The notes: generated from the sequence alone by a model not told the origin. A DNA stretch of 14,708 nt from Desulfobulbus sp. (GCA_030600525.1 JAUVLX010000053.1:1-14708); one strand, 5' to 3'. Counted from the first letter of the stretch, positions 1 through 7,718 are shown. Program-made: numbers and translations.

Positions 1-195
1 CATCCAGAATACCATAAGATTAAGGCAGTTTGTGCCTGTGGTAACGAATTTGAACTTGGTTCTGTAAAAAAGGAAATGAAGGTTGAAATTTGTTCAGCCT
101 GTCATCCATTTTTTACTGGGAAACAGAAGTTGGTGGATACCGCCGGACGAATCGAAAAATTCAAGAAGAAGTATGCTGAACATCTGAAAAAGTAA
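1..195 (+). CDS. rpmE: 50S ribosomal protein L31 (3' part)
   Basis: The open frame from base 1 to the TAA at 193-195 gives 64 residues of ribosomal protein L31, a small zinc-ribbon protein of the large ribosomal subunit. The start, about five residues, lies outside the window: the visible part begins at the conserved HPEYHKIKAVCACG stretch. Four cysteines are visible at visible residues 11, 13, 31 and 34 (CAC and CSAC). This makes it the zinc-binding C+ form rather than the zinc-independent C- paralogue that replaces it under zinc starvation. The basic tail ending in HLKK is typical of the family. The gene is followed by a strong intrinsic terminator and then prfA, a common bacterial neighbour. 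Identification is near certain; only the 5' end is missing. Confidence 0.97.
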   Translation, partial: HPEYHKIKAVCACGNEFELGSVKKEMKVEICSACHPFFTGKQKLVDTAGRIEKFKKKYAEHLKK

Positions 196-215
196 GAAAG
201 CAATTTCTACTTCAT

Positions 216-255
216 ATCCACATGGCTCCTATTAGGGGACATGTGGATTTTTTTT
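216..255 (+). terminator. Rho-independent terminator after rpmE
   Basis: A 9-bp perfect stem (216-224 with 240-248) continues, after one G/A mismatch, into a 5-bp upper stem (226-230 with 234-238) with a three-base loop. It is followed directly by a run of T to 255. This is a textbook intrinsic terminator for rpmE. It ends only 19 bases before the prfA start codon, leaving no space for a separate promoter, so prfA probably depends on read-through. The AGGGG at 234-238 could also pair with CCCCT at 266-270 just before the prfA start; that is only a possibility. Confidence 0.88.
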
Positions 256-274
256 ATTTTGGACACCCCTGATC

Positions 275-1345
275 ATGTTTGAAAATCTTCGCGACATTGA
301 CGAAAAGCTGAGTGTTCTTGAGCATCAACTTTCTGATCCTCAGTTGGCTAATAATCAAAAGGAATACCAGGCAGTTGTGCGCGAGCATTCTGCCGTATCT
401 AAGCTCGCAGTTCTTTATGGGGAATATGTCGGTCTTCTAGACGAGCAGGATGAACATACTGCCATGATCCGGGATGAAGACGAAGATCCAGACATGGTTG
501 AGCTTGCTAAGGCCGAATTGGATGAAGGGAAACTGAGAATAACGGAACTTGAAACAGGAATTCGAGTTCTGCTTTTGCCCAAAGACCCTAACGACGAAAA
601 GAATATTTTTCTCGAAATCAGAGCCGGTACAGGTGGCGATGAAGCTGCCTTATTTGCTGCCGATCTTTTCAGGATGTACAGTCGGTATGCTGAATCTCAG
701 GGATGGCGAGTTGAGGTGATGAGTTCCAATCCCATCGGCATTGGTGGATTTAAGGAAATTATAGCCTTGGTTAAGGGCAAAAACGTTTTTTCAAGATTGA
801 AATACGAATCAGGTGTTCACCGGGTACAGAGAGTACCCGACACAGAGACCCAAGGTAGGATTCATACTTCAGCTGTTACTGTTGCTATTATCGCGGAAGT
901 TGAAGAGGTCGATTTGAACATTGCACCGAACGAATTGAAATTTGATGTCTTCCGTTCTTCTGGACCGGGGGGGCAATCGGTAAATACTACAGATTCTGCA
1001 GTACGAATTACCCATCTCCCTACAGGTTTGGTCGTCACCTGTCAAGATGAAAAATCCCAACATAAGAATAAGGCCAAGGCATTGCAGGTACTCAGGGCCC
1101 GCCTTTCCGATAAATTGGAAAATGAAAGGCAGAGCTTGATTTCCGAGGAGCGGAAAAGCCAAGTTGGGAGCGGGGACAGGAGCGAACGAATTCGGACCTA
1201 TAATTTTCCCCAGGGGCGAGTAACAGACCACCGTATCAATCTCACCGTCTATAAGCTGGACCAGATTGTTTCCGGCAACCTTGATGAGGTGATCATTCCT
1301 GTTATTACCCATTTCCAGTCAGAATCTCTTAAAATTGCGCAGTAG
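275..1345 (+). CDS. prfA: Peptide chain release factor 1 (RF1)
   Basis: This 356-residue protein recognises UAA and UAG stop codons in the ribosomal A site and triggers hydrolysis of peptidyl-tRNA. Length matches the family. The codon-recognition tripeptide PxT is PDT at residues 188-190, within the conserved block RVPDTETQGRIHTSAVTV. This is the RF1 form; RF2 carries SPF. The catalytic GGQ is at residues 232-234 within SSGPGGQSVNTTDSAVRITH, and the C-terminal domain ends in the usual RVTDHRINLTVYKL block. The ATG at 275 gives the standard N-terminus, though only a weak GGA lies upstream. prmC, which methylates the GGQ glutamine, follows almost directly, so enzyme and substrate are made together. 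The identification is very secure. Confidence 0.98.
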   Translation: MFENLRDIDEKLSVLEHQLSDPQLANNQKEYQAVVREHSAVSKLAVLYGEYVGLLDEQDEHTAMIRDEDEDPDMVELAKAELDEGKLRITELETGIRVLLLPKDPNDEKNIFLEIRAGTGGDEAALFAADLFRMYSRYAESQGWRVEVMSSNPIGIGGFKEIIALVKGKNVFSRLKYESGVHRVQRVPDTETQGRIHTSAVTVAIIAEVEEVDLNIAPNELKFDVFRSSGPGGQSVNTTDSAVRITHLPTGLVVTCQDEKSQHKNKAKALQVLRARLSDKLENERQSLISEERKSQVGSGDRSERIRTYNFPQGRVTDHRINLTVYKLDQIVSGNLDEVIIPVITHFQSESLKIAQ

Positions 1346-1358
1346 TTTTCCGCGCTCT

Positions 1359-2213
1359 ATGAAAATCACAGACCTCCTTGAGGAGGCAGCCCACCGATTA
1401 GAACAGGCTGGCATTGAAGAATATATGCTTGACGCTCGCCTGCTTTTAGAATTTGTGACCCACATGTCACGGAGTGAGCTGCTCCTGGACGGTGATAAGA
1501 CACTCGATCCTGCAATCCGTGATAATTTTTTGTTCTTGATTGATCAACGTTGCCAGCGTATCCCCCTGCATTATATTACAGGAGTTCGCGAGTTCTGGTC
1601 TCTTGACTTTCATGTCTCTCCATCTGTGCTCGTTCCCAGGCCGGAAACCGAGTTTATGCTTGATCACATCCTTGCAGACGTAGATTTTGAGAAGGAGACT
1701 TGCAGAGCACTGGATATGTGTACCGGCAGCGGAGTTATTGCCGTGGTCCTTGCCTTGGAGCTTGATTGTTCTGTAACTGCAATTGATATTTCACCTTTAG
1801 CGCTTGCTGTGGCTGCACAAAACGTTGACAGCCATTCCTGTGGGCATCTCGTGCAGCTTGTAGGAAGCGATCTTTTTGCTGCACTGCAACCTGGCGCAAG
1901 CTTTGATCTCATCGTGTGTAACCCCCCTTATATCTCTGATAAGGATATTCCCTCCCTCCAACCAGAGGTTAGTCGGTTTGAACCGATGTTAGCGCTCTCT
2001 GGTGGATCTAGTGGGCTTGATTGTATTAAACAGGTTATATACCAGGCCAAAAACCACCTGGCTCCAGGAGGGCAAATCTTTTTTGAGATTGGTGCTGATC
2101 AGGGTCGGCAGGTAAGTGAGCTTTTTGTGGCTGCTGGAGACTATAAAAAAATCGCTATTGTTCCTGACTGGGCAGGGCGCGATAGAGTTGCCCAGGCTTG
2201 CTTTTGTGGATGA
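1359..2213 (+). CDS. prmC: Release factor glutamine methyltransferase PrmC (HemK)
   Basis: PrmC uses S-adenosylmethionine to N5-methylate the glutamine of the GGQ motif in release factors. The 284-residue protein has an N-terminal helical domain that recognises the release factor, the conserved linker ITGVREFWSLDFHVSPSVLVPRPETE, the SAM-binding motif DMCTGSG at residues 119-125, and the signature NPPY at 188-191 that holds the target amide. I chose the ATG at 1359, which begins MKITDLLEEA as in relatives. The in-frame TTG at 1335 would overlap prfA and add eight unlikely residues. Neither start has a visible Shine-Dalgarno sequence. With only 13 bases after the prfA stop, translational coupling to prfA is likely (inference). 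Confidence 0.95.
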   Translation: MKITDLLEEAAHRLEQAGIEEYMLDARLLLEFVTHMSRSELLLDGDKTLDPAIRDNFLFLIDQRCQRIPLHYITGVREFWSLDFHVSPSVLVPRPETEFMLDHILADVDFEKETCRALDMCTGSGVIAVVLALELDCSVTAIDISPLALAVAAQNVDSHSCGHLVQLVGSDLFAALQPGASFDLIVCNPPYISDKDIPSLQPEVSRFEPMLALSGGSSGLDCIKQVIYQAKNHLAPGGQIFFEIGADQGRQVSELFVAAGDYKKIAIVPDWAGRDRVAQACFCG

Positions 2214-2275
2214 TTTCCTTTTTGCAATGAGGGCAACTCTGTTAGGTGTGACGGTGATTACTATAACGAGGATAT

Positions 2276-3559
2276 ATGGATAAGATTAGATTGAGTGGTG
2301 GTAACCCCCTCTATGGTACGGTTGGTGTCAGTGGCGCGAAAAATGCTGCTTTGCCGCTCATAGCTGCAACATTGCTCTCGCCCGGGTGGCATACTCTTGA
2401 AAATGTCCCTGATCTCAGAGATACTAGAACCATGCTCAAATTATTAGAGATCCTTGGTGCCGTATGGGAACGGGATGGTAAAAGGGTGAGAATTAATACC
2501 GATAATTTATCCGGTGTTGAAGCCCCTTACGAATTAGTGAAAACCATGCGTGCCTCAGTGTTAGTCTTAGGACCGCTGCTTGCCCGGCTGGGAACAGCTC
2601 GGGTTTCTTTGCCCGGTGGATGTGCCATTGGTGCGCGTCCGATTAATTACCATCTCCAGGGTTTTGAGCAACTGGGCATTACAACCAGTCTTAACGAAGG
2701 ATATGTTGAAGCCAAGGTCGAAAACCGATTACAGGGTGGCATCGTCTATTTCGACAAACCGTCTGTTACTGGTACCGAAAACATTCTGATGGCCTCTGTT
2801 TACGCGCACGGGCAGACAATTATTAAAAATGCTGCCAGGGAACCTGAAATTGCCAACCTGATCGATATGTTGACAGGAATGGGAGCAGAGATTGAAGGAA
2901 AGGGGAGTGACCGTTTAACCGTTAACGGGGTAACTCGGCTCGAGGCGACTGTCTCGTCAATTATACCTGACCGTATTGAAACTGGTACTTTCATGATTGC
3001 TGTTGCCGCAGCAGGAGGGAAGGTCGAAATTCAAGATTGTGTACCTGCCCACCTGCCAGCATTGACAGAAAAATTGTTGCGCTGCGGGGTTGATATAGAG
3101 GTGGGAGAAAACAGTCTCAGCGTGTCTTGCCCCTTAAGCACGGAAGAAAACCGCTGCCAACTGAAGAGTGTTGATATCACAACCTTGCCTTACCCTGGTT
3201 TCCCGACCGACCTTCAGGCTCAGTTCATGGCGCTGATGGCCTTGGGAAACGGTACAGCTGTCATGCATGAAACAATTTTTGAAAACAGATTCATGCATGT
3301 CGCTGAATTGGAAAGAATGGGAGCGGATATTAAGATCGATGGGGCAACTGCCATTGTTCGTGGCGTTGGCCGCCAAGGACTGAGTGGCGCTCAGGTGATG
3401 GCAACTGATCTACGTGCATCTGCTTCCTTGGTTATAGCCGGACTTGCAGCAGAAGGGGAAACTGAGATTTCTAGGATATACCACCTGGAGCGAGGGTATG
3501 AAGATATAGTGAAAAAACTGGCTGATCTCGGTGCTGATATTCAACGAATCAGTGGGTAA
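2276..3559 (+). CDS. murA: UDP-N-acetylglucosamine 1-carboxyvinyltransferase MurA
   Basis: MurA transfers enolpyruvate from PEP to UDP-GlcNAc, the first committed step of peptidoglycan synthesis in the cytoplasm. The 427-residue length is standard. Key residues are visible: K22 in SGAKNAALP, the active-site cysteine C116 in GGCAIGARPINYH (the residue alkylated by fosfomycin, so the drug should bind), and D312 in YPGFPTDLQAQFMALM, equivalent to the E. coli general base D305. The C-terminal block DLRASASLVIAGLAAEG is canonical. A GAGG lies four to five bases before the ATG at 2276. The gene probably shares a transcript with prfA-prmC, 62 bases upstream. Its 3' end overlaps the convergent histidine kinase gene by 11 bases. 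Confidence 0.98.
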   Translation: MDKIRLSGGNPLYGTVGVSGAKNAALPLIAATLLSPGWHTLENVPDLRDTRTMLKLLEILGAVWERDGKRVRINTDNLSGVEAPYELVKTMRASVLVLGPLLARLGTARVSLPGGCAIGARPINYHLQGFEQLGITTSLNEGYVEAKVENRLQGGIVYFDKPSVTGTENILMASVYAHGQTIIKNAAREPEIANLIDMLTGMGAEIEGKGSDRLTVNGVTRLEATVSSIIPDRIETGTFMIAVAAAGGKVEIQDCVPAHLPALTEKLLRCGVDIEVGENSLSVSCPLSTEENRCQLKSVDITTLPYPGFPTDLQAQFMALMALGNGTAVMHETIFENRFMHVAELERMGADIKIDGATAIVRGVGRQGLSGAQVMATDLRASASLVIAGLAAEGETEISRIYHLERGYEDIVKKLADLGADIQRISG

Positions 3560-5267
3560 TCGTCTCCGGCAGGGGTAGGAAAAGCCGGATAATGCAACCG
3601 TAGTCAGCATCACTATCAATTTCAATGATTCCGTTATGGTTGTCAACAAGTTGCCTGACAATGGCCAACCCCAGGCCGGTACCATTTTCACGGGTGGAAA
3701 AAAAAGGGGTGAAAACCTTCTCTCGTAATATTGCTGGTATTCCTGGTCCTGTATCACAAACTTCTATGCAGGTATAATTTTTGTTCTTTTTGTTGGTTTC
3801 ATAGGCGTGGATGGCTACCTTGACTGTTTGTTCTGAGTCGGGAATGGAGCGTGTATTTTCAATCAGGTGCGTCAGTATGGTTTGAATCTGCTGTTGGTCA
3901 CCCCAGCAGTTCAAGTGGACCTCTATGTTTTTAACCAAATACCCCTTCTCAAGCTGCTCGTAAAGAGGGAACGTTTTTTCAGATACCTCCGTTATCAGAC
4001 GGCTCAGGTCAAACCATTGCAGAGAAACAGCCATAGGCCTCGCAAACTGGAGGAAATCCGTGATGGTTGTAGCCATCCTTTTTGATTCCCGTAGTATGAT
4101 TCCAACCAACGTTTTGCTTGTATTTCCGCTGGTCGTGACGTTTGCACTATAGTCCATGGCCAGGATCTGCGCTGATCCGGAAATGGCTGCCAACGGGTTG
4201 CGGAAATCGTGGGCAACCGAAGCACTGAGCTCACCTATTGCAGCCATCTTTTCAGCATCACGGACCTGCTTTTCCATGAGCTCAATCTTACTGATGTCCT
4301 GTAGTGTTACCACTTTACAACAGGAATAGACATCCTCACCTTCTTGTGCCGTTGGTATGCCTAACTTGGAAAAAGAGTAGCCAACCCGGATAACCGTGCC
4401 ATCACTTCTCTCCAGGTGGCAGACATTGCGCTCCCTGCCACCTGTAAGCTGTATCTCGGGAAAACATGTATGAATGTTATTTCCCAGAACACGTTTCTTT
4501 GGACACCCTGTGATCCGTTTTGCTGCGTTATTATACGAAGTGATTATATTTTTTTCATCGGTGGTGATGATGCCTGTGGTGATGTCATCAAAAATTTGTT
4601 TGTACAGCAGTGAGAGGCGATCAAATTCAAGAACTGTTTTTGAAAGTTCTTTTTCCGTAAACCGTAAACGACCGGCCAATTGCCCGCTGATGATAGCTAT
4701 TACAAAAAAAGTAATACCGTAAACCGCAAAGAGATTTGAGGCGGTGAAAGGGTCGCTTGGTGGTTGATAGGCGGTATGTTGGAAATAAAGTGGGACCACA
4801 CCGAAGTATTCCATCCCCAGCACGACTGCATAGGCAATGGTTGCCGCTGCAGCGGGAATAAGCCCACCAATTTTATAGAGTATCAAGCCGCCGACAATGA
4901 TGGGGAGAATGAAAACCGGGGTGAAAATGGACTGGCTGCAGCCGCTAGCGTATACAAGCAATGCTGTGAATCCAATGTCGGCCAAGAGTTGAATAACCCC
5001 AAAACGTCGTAACGAGAGTGCTTTGCGTCGCAAAATAAGTACTGAGCCTACAGAAAAAAAGACAACGACGATCAGGAATGCAATCGATATGTGCAGTTTA
5101 GGCAGGATGAGACCATGGGTCTGGATACTAAAGATAGTTGGTACTGTAACCAGTAACGTGAAAAGGCAGACACGTACAAATATAAATGAAAGAATATGCT
5201 GCTTCAGCTGCTGGTCTGTATCCTCAACAGGTACAAAACTGTTGAGCCAGTTATAGATGGGATTCAC
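3549..5267 (-). CDS. PilS-like membrane sensor histidine kinase (PAS, HisKA, HATPase)
   Basis: A 572-residue inner-membrane histidine kinase. The N-terminal ~200 residues hold about six hydrophobic segments (near 26-48, 58-79, 90-107, 115-132, 135-160 and 178-197) with very short loops, as in PilS. A PAS-like domain follows at about 220-330, then the HisKA H-box ASVAHDFRNPLAAI with phosphoacceptor H353. The ATPase domain has an N-box asparagine (N471, in a diverged LIENTRSI context), G1 DTGPGI at 505-510 and G2 GTGLGL at 529-534. It is presumed to phosphorylate the sigma-54 regulator encoded just upstream. The start is a GTG at 5267 without a clear ribosome site; no better in-frame start exists before the first membrane segment. 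The signal sensed is unknown. PilS-like is a family-level call, since no pilus genes are in the window. Confidence 0.85.
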   Translation of the reverse strand: MNPIYNWLNSFVPVEDTDQQLKQHILSFIFVRVCLFTLLVTVPTIFSIQTHGLILPKLHISIAFLIVVVFFSVGSVLILRRKALSLRRFGVIQLLADIGFTALLVYASGCSQSIFTPVFILPIIVGGLILYKIGGLIPAAAATIAYAVVLGMEYFGVVPLYFQHTAYQPPSDPFTASNLFAVYGITFFVIAIISGQLAGRLRFTEKELSKTVLEFDRLSLLYKQIFDDITTGIITTDEKNIITSYNNAAKRITGCPKKRVLGNNIHTCFPEIQLTGGRERNVCHLERSDGTVIRVGYSFSKLGIPTAQEGEDVYSCCKVVTLQDISKIELMEKQVRDAEKMAAIGELSASVAHDFRNPLAAISGSAQILAMDYSANVTTSGNTSKTLVGIILRESKRMATTITDFLQFARPMAVSLQWFDLSRLITEVSEKTFPLYEQLEKGYLVKNIEVHLNCWGDQQQIQTILTHLIENTRSIPDSEQTVKVAIHAYETNKKNKNYTCIEVCDTGPGIPAILREKVFTPFFSTRENGTGLGLAIVRQLVDNHNGIIEIDSDADYGCIIRLFLPLPETITH

Positions 5268-5348
5268 TGTATAGGAGTATCAATTAAAGAAAAGGGGGAA
5301 GGCCGCGTACGGTAATCATTCGATTTCGTTGTGACGAAAGGCAAAAAG
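5268..5348 (-). other. Intergenic spacer between regulator and kinase genes
   Basis: This 81-base gap separates the regulator stop from the kinase GTG. It contains a small perfect hairpin (TTTCGT 5324-5329 with ACGAAA 5334-5339, loop TGTG) with no following T-run on the minus strand, so it does not look like a terminator. I see no clear promoter. The pair is probably one transcript, and the hairpin may affect stability or kinase translation (inference). Confidence 0.4.
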
Positions 5349-6725
5349 TTAGTCAATTTTATATTTTTTTGTCTTGTAACGTAAACTGCGAAAACTGATT
5401 TTTAGAAGATCTGCTGCCCGCATTTTCGAGTTATCGGCCTTATCAAGTGCATGAAGGATCATTTCTTTTTCCAGTTGGTACAAAATATCTTCCATGCCAC
5501 GCTCAAAGAATTCATCTTCATTCATTGCAGCAACAAAGAGCGGTTGTTCGACATTTTCCACAGGTTGTTGTTGATTGCGACGATGTATGGAAAGCATCAG
5601 GTTTTCCGGAAGAATAATATTTGACGATTCCAGTGCCACTCCCCGTTCAATGATATTTTCCAATTCTCGAACATTGCCTGGGAAATCGTACTCCATGAGA
5701 ACTTCAAGACCGTATGAGGAAATGGACTGCACACCCTTGCCCAGGATCTTAGCGTATTTTTGTAGAAAGTGATTTACCAAGAGGGGGACGTCACCTATGC
5801 GTTCCCTTAACGGCGGAACTCGAATAGGCACAACCGCTAACCTGTAATAGAGATCTTCCCTGAATTTTCCGGAAATGATTTCTTCCTCTAAAATTCGATT
5901 GGTTGCCGCGATAATTCTAACGTTGACCTTGCGTGTCTTAGTGGAGCCAACAGGCATGAATTCTCTTTCCTGGAGTACTCGTAATAGTTTAGTTTGAATA
6001 ATCGGGGTGAGTTCGCCTATTTCATCAAGAAAAGCGGTACCCTGGTCAGCTAACTGGAAAAGTCCGGCTTTGTCGGCAATGGCACCTGTAAATGAACCTT
6101 TAACATGACCAAAAAGTTCGCTTTCAAGCAGGCTCTCGGGAATGGCACTGCAGGTAATGGGAACAAACGGCCTGTCAGTTACCCTGGAATGGTTGTGAAT
6201 GGCTTGGGCTACCAGTTCTTTTCCTGTACCCGATTCTCCGTAGATCAAAACATTTGCAGGGGTAGGAGCAATTTTCTTAATGAGGTTAAAAATTTTAACC
6301 ATTTCCTGGCTTTGCCCAATAATTTTAGGAAAACTGTTAGTTTGTTCCTGAGCACTTACATTATTCTTCTTGGCCAGACCGGAATGGATGACATCTTTAA
6401 TCTCATCCACATTAAAGGGTTTAGTAATGTAATCAAATGCCCCGTTTTTCATGGCAGTGACTGCGTCATCAGGGCTGGCAAAGGCCGTGATCATTATCAC
6501 TCCGATATCAATGTTGATCTCTTTGATAGCTGCGAGCAGGTCCAGACCACTCATGCCAGGCATGCGAATGTCTGAAATGACCAAATCAATAGGATGTTTT
6601 AGTATACTATCTATTGCTGTTTTTCCGTTCGGAGCAGTGAAAACCTGGTATCCTTCTTTTTCAAGCAGGATTTTAAGAAATTCACGCATGCTCAGTTCAT
6701 CGTCAACAACAAGCAGGGATGCCAT
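5349..6725 (-). CDS. Sigma-54-dependent response regulator, NtrC/PilR type
   Basis: A 458-residue activator with three domains. The receiver domain (about 1-120) has acidic residues D8-D9, phosphoacceptor D52 in DLVISDIRMPG, T80 and K102. The AAA+ domain (about 135-375) has Walker A GESGTGKE at 163-170, the sigma-54 contact loop GSFTGA at 210-215 (a common variant of GAFTGA), Walker B AFLDEIGE at 231-238 and arginine-rich sensor blocks. The C-terminal Fis-type helix-turn-helix covers about 415-458 and ends RAADLLKISFRSLRYKTKKY, a tail resembling PilR. It should remodel sigma-54 RNA polymerase at promoters outside the window; I found no convincing -24/-12 site inside it. The gene precedes its kinase, the reverse of the usual pilS-pilR order. 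ATG at 6725 has a weak AGG seven bases upstream. Confidence 0.92.
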   Translation of the reverse strand: MASLLVVDDELSMREFLKILLEKEGYQVFTAPNGKTAIDSILKHPIDLVISDIRMPGMSGLDLLAAIKEINIDIGVIMITAFASPDDAVTAMKNGAFDYITKPFNVDEIKDVIHSGLAKKNNVSAQEQTNSFPKIIGQSQEMVKIFNLIKKIAPTPANVLIYGESGTGKELVAQAIHNHSRVTDRPFVPITCSAIPESLLESELFGHVKGSFTGAIADKAGLFQLADQGTAFLDEIGELTPIIQTKLLRVLQEREFMPVGSTKTRKVNVRIIAATNRILEEEIISGKFREDLYYRLAVVPIRVPPLRERIGDVPLLVNHFLQKYAKILGKGVQSISSYGLEVLMEYDFPGNVRELENIIERGVALESSNIILPENLMLSIHRRNQQQPVENVEQPLFVAAMNEDEFFERGMEDILYQLEKEMILHALDKADNSKMRAADLLKISFRSLRYKTKKYKID

Positions 6726-6774
6726 AAAATACCTATAAAATATCCACTATTTCAACTGATTGTACCATCTTGGC

Positions 6775-6804
6775 AGTTTAGCCTTAACAGGTGCCGTAAG
6801 TCAA
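6775..6804 (-). promoter_or_regulatory. Candidate sigma-70 promoter for the regulator-kinase pair
   Basis: Reading the minus strand, TTGACT (6799-6804) is separated by 18 bases from TAAACT (6775-6780). This would place the transcript start about 43 bases before the regulator ATG. The -35 match is good and the -10 match is partial, so the call rests on pattern and position only. Confidence 0.4.
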
Positions 6805-6821
6805 ATGTTATCCGGTTATCA

Positions 6822-6844
6822 GGCGGACGTGCCCGACGTGAGCC
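6822..6844 (+). other. Hairpin with two paired ACGT boxes, part of a leader or small RNA candidate
   Basis: GGC (6822-6824) pairs with GCC (6842-6844). A GG/GA internal mismatch follows, and then ACGT (6827-6830) pairs with ACGT (6836-6839) around the loop GCCCG. It stands 11 bases before the plus-strand terminator at 6856. The loop GCCC could alternatively pair with GGGC at the terminator base (6855-6858), as in an attenuator. No known riboswitch class was recognised. Confidence 0.35.
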
Positions 6845-6855
6845 GAGTGTATGGG

Positions 6856-6883
6856 GGCTTCTCATCGGTGAGAAGGCCTTTTT
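6856..6883 (+). terminator. Intrinsic terminator upstream of tatC (orphan)
   Basis: GGCTTCTCA (6856-6864) pairs with TGAGAAGGCC (6869-6878), with one bulged G and a TCGG tetraloop, followed by TTTTT (6879-6883). Orientation is plus, toward tatC, yet no plus-strand gene lies upstream before the distant murA. It may end a leader or small RNA, or block read-through into tatC. Confidence 0.65.
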
Positions 6884-6889
6884 ATCCAG

Positions 6890-6918
6890 TTTACATTACC
6901 ACCAAGATGCGGTAGATT
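6890..6918 (+). promoter_or_regulatory. Candidate promoter for tatC
   Basis: TTTACA (6890-6895) is followed after 17 bases by TAGATT (6913-6918). This is a fair sigma-70 match, just downstream of the orphan terminator and about 35 bases before the tatC GTG. A transcript started here would skip the terminator. Pattern evidence only. Confidence 0.4.
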
Positions 6919-6954
6919 TCTCCAATTTATTAATATTATCAACAGGTATAAGTT

Positions 6955-7718
6955 GTGGGCAATCAAGAGACTTTTGATAAACAGACATTAACGGAACATC
7001 TGACAGAGCTTCGCTCTTGCCTGATCATTTCAATGGCAGCCATTGGTGCTGGTTTTGCCATAGCCTACACGTGTATACGACCCATCGCAGATTGGTTTTT
7101 TCATCCATTGATTCAGGTACTGCCCGATAACCAGAGTTTGATTTTTATCTCTTACCAGGAAGGGTTTTTTTTTATCTAAAATTAGCCCTGGTATGCGGAC
7201 TGTTAATGGCAAGTCCTGTTCTTTTTTACCAGCTTTGGCGTTTTATTGCACCTGGGCTGTACCACCATGAAAAGAGGGCGCTGCTTCCTTTCACGTTTAT
7301 TTCCTCTTTGTGTTTTTTAGGTGGGGCTGCATTTGGTTACTTTGTTGTTTTTCCACCGGCTTTCTCCTTTTTGATCGGATATTCAAGCTCGTTCTTGGAA
7401 CCTATGCCTGCGGTAAGTGAGTACTTTTCCCTGGCCTTACGGTTACTTCTAGCTTTTGGAGTTGTTTTTGAGTTGCCTGTATTTATGGTTTTTTTAGCAA
7501 AAGTAGGAGTGGTCAATAAACAATTTTTGCAAAAAAATCGTAAGTATGCACTATTGATCGCCTTTATTGTAGCCGCGATATTAACACCCACCCCGGATAT
7601 CGTTAATCAACTGCTTATGGCAGGTCCGCTGATAGTGTTGTATGAGGTGAGTATTATCGCTGTATCTCTGTTTGTTAAGTCTTCATTTCTAGGGTTTCCA
7701 GAAAAGAAAGATTCTTAA
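6955..7718 (+). CDS. tatC: Sec-independent protein translocase TatC, interrupted by a one-base frame change
   Basis: TatC is the multi-spanning inner-membrane receptor of the twin-arginine pathway, which exports folded, often cofactor-bearing proteins with TatA/TatB. The reading frame is split. Frame one runs from GTG 6955 (AGG at 6944-6946) to TAA 7177-7179, and a -1 frame carries the rest to 7718. Joining them at the T9 run (7165-7173) restores a 254-residue protein of normal length. It has the N-terminal HLTEL (15-19), then EGFFFYLKLAL, then YQLWRFIAPGLYHHEK with E106 matching E. coli E103, and about six membrane segments. The two parts align without loss, so the gene is either intact and miscounted by one T, rescued by slippage, or newly broken. 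tatA/tatB are not in the window. Identity is secure; functional state is not. Confidence 0.88.
7165..7179 (+). other. T9 slippery tract followed by in-frame stop within tatC
   Basis: Nine T residues (7165-7173) are three in-frame TTT codons, followed by ATC and TAA. Re-reading one T (-1), or adding one T in the RNA, gives FFFYLK and opens the remaining 181 codons. A run of nine is in the range known for transcriptional slippage and is also a common site of sequencing miscount. The only downstream hairpin I see (GGACT 7197-7201 with AGTCC 7212-7216) is too far for a standard -1 ribosomal frameshift stimulator. Confidence 0.75.

Noticed and set aside
869..1312. Minus-strand ORF of 147 residues inside prfA
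   Set aside because: It lies wholly antisense to well-conserved RF1 codons, has no recognisable domain and has no ribosome site; a shadow frame.
4413..4430. TGGCAGACATTGC as a sigma-54 -24/-12 promoter
   Set aside because: The GG-to-GC distance is eight bases rather than ten, and it lies within the kinase coding region.
5324..5339. Hairpin between regulator and kinase as a terminator
   Set aside because: No T-run follows on the minus strand, and the two genes are functionally paired.
6822..6844. Resemblance of the repeated GACGTG to the ACGR loops of the guanidine-II (mini-ykkC) riboswitch
   Set aside because: In that class ACGR forms the loop of two separate hairpins; here the ACGT boxes pair with each other, and no guanidine-related gene follows.
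6805..6915. A 36-codon plus-strand ORF starting MLSGYQADV upstream of tatC
   Set aside because: No ribosome site, it crosses the terminator hairpin, and the structure explains the bases better than coding does.
7165..7216. Classical programmed -1 ribosomal frameshift in tatC
   Set aside because: A slippery T-run is present, but the only downstream hairpin starts about 24 bases away, outside the usual 5-9 base spacing, and no pseudoknot was seen. Slippage of RNA polymerase or sequence error is more likely.
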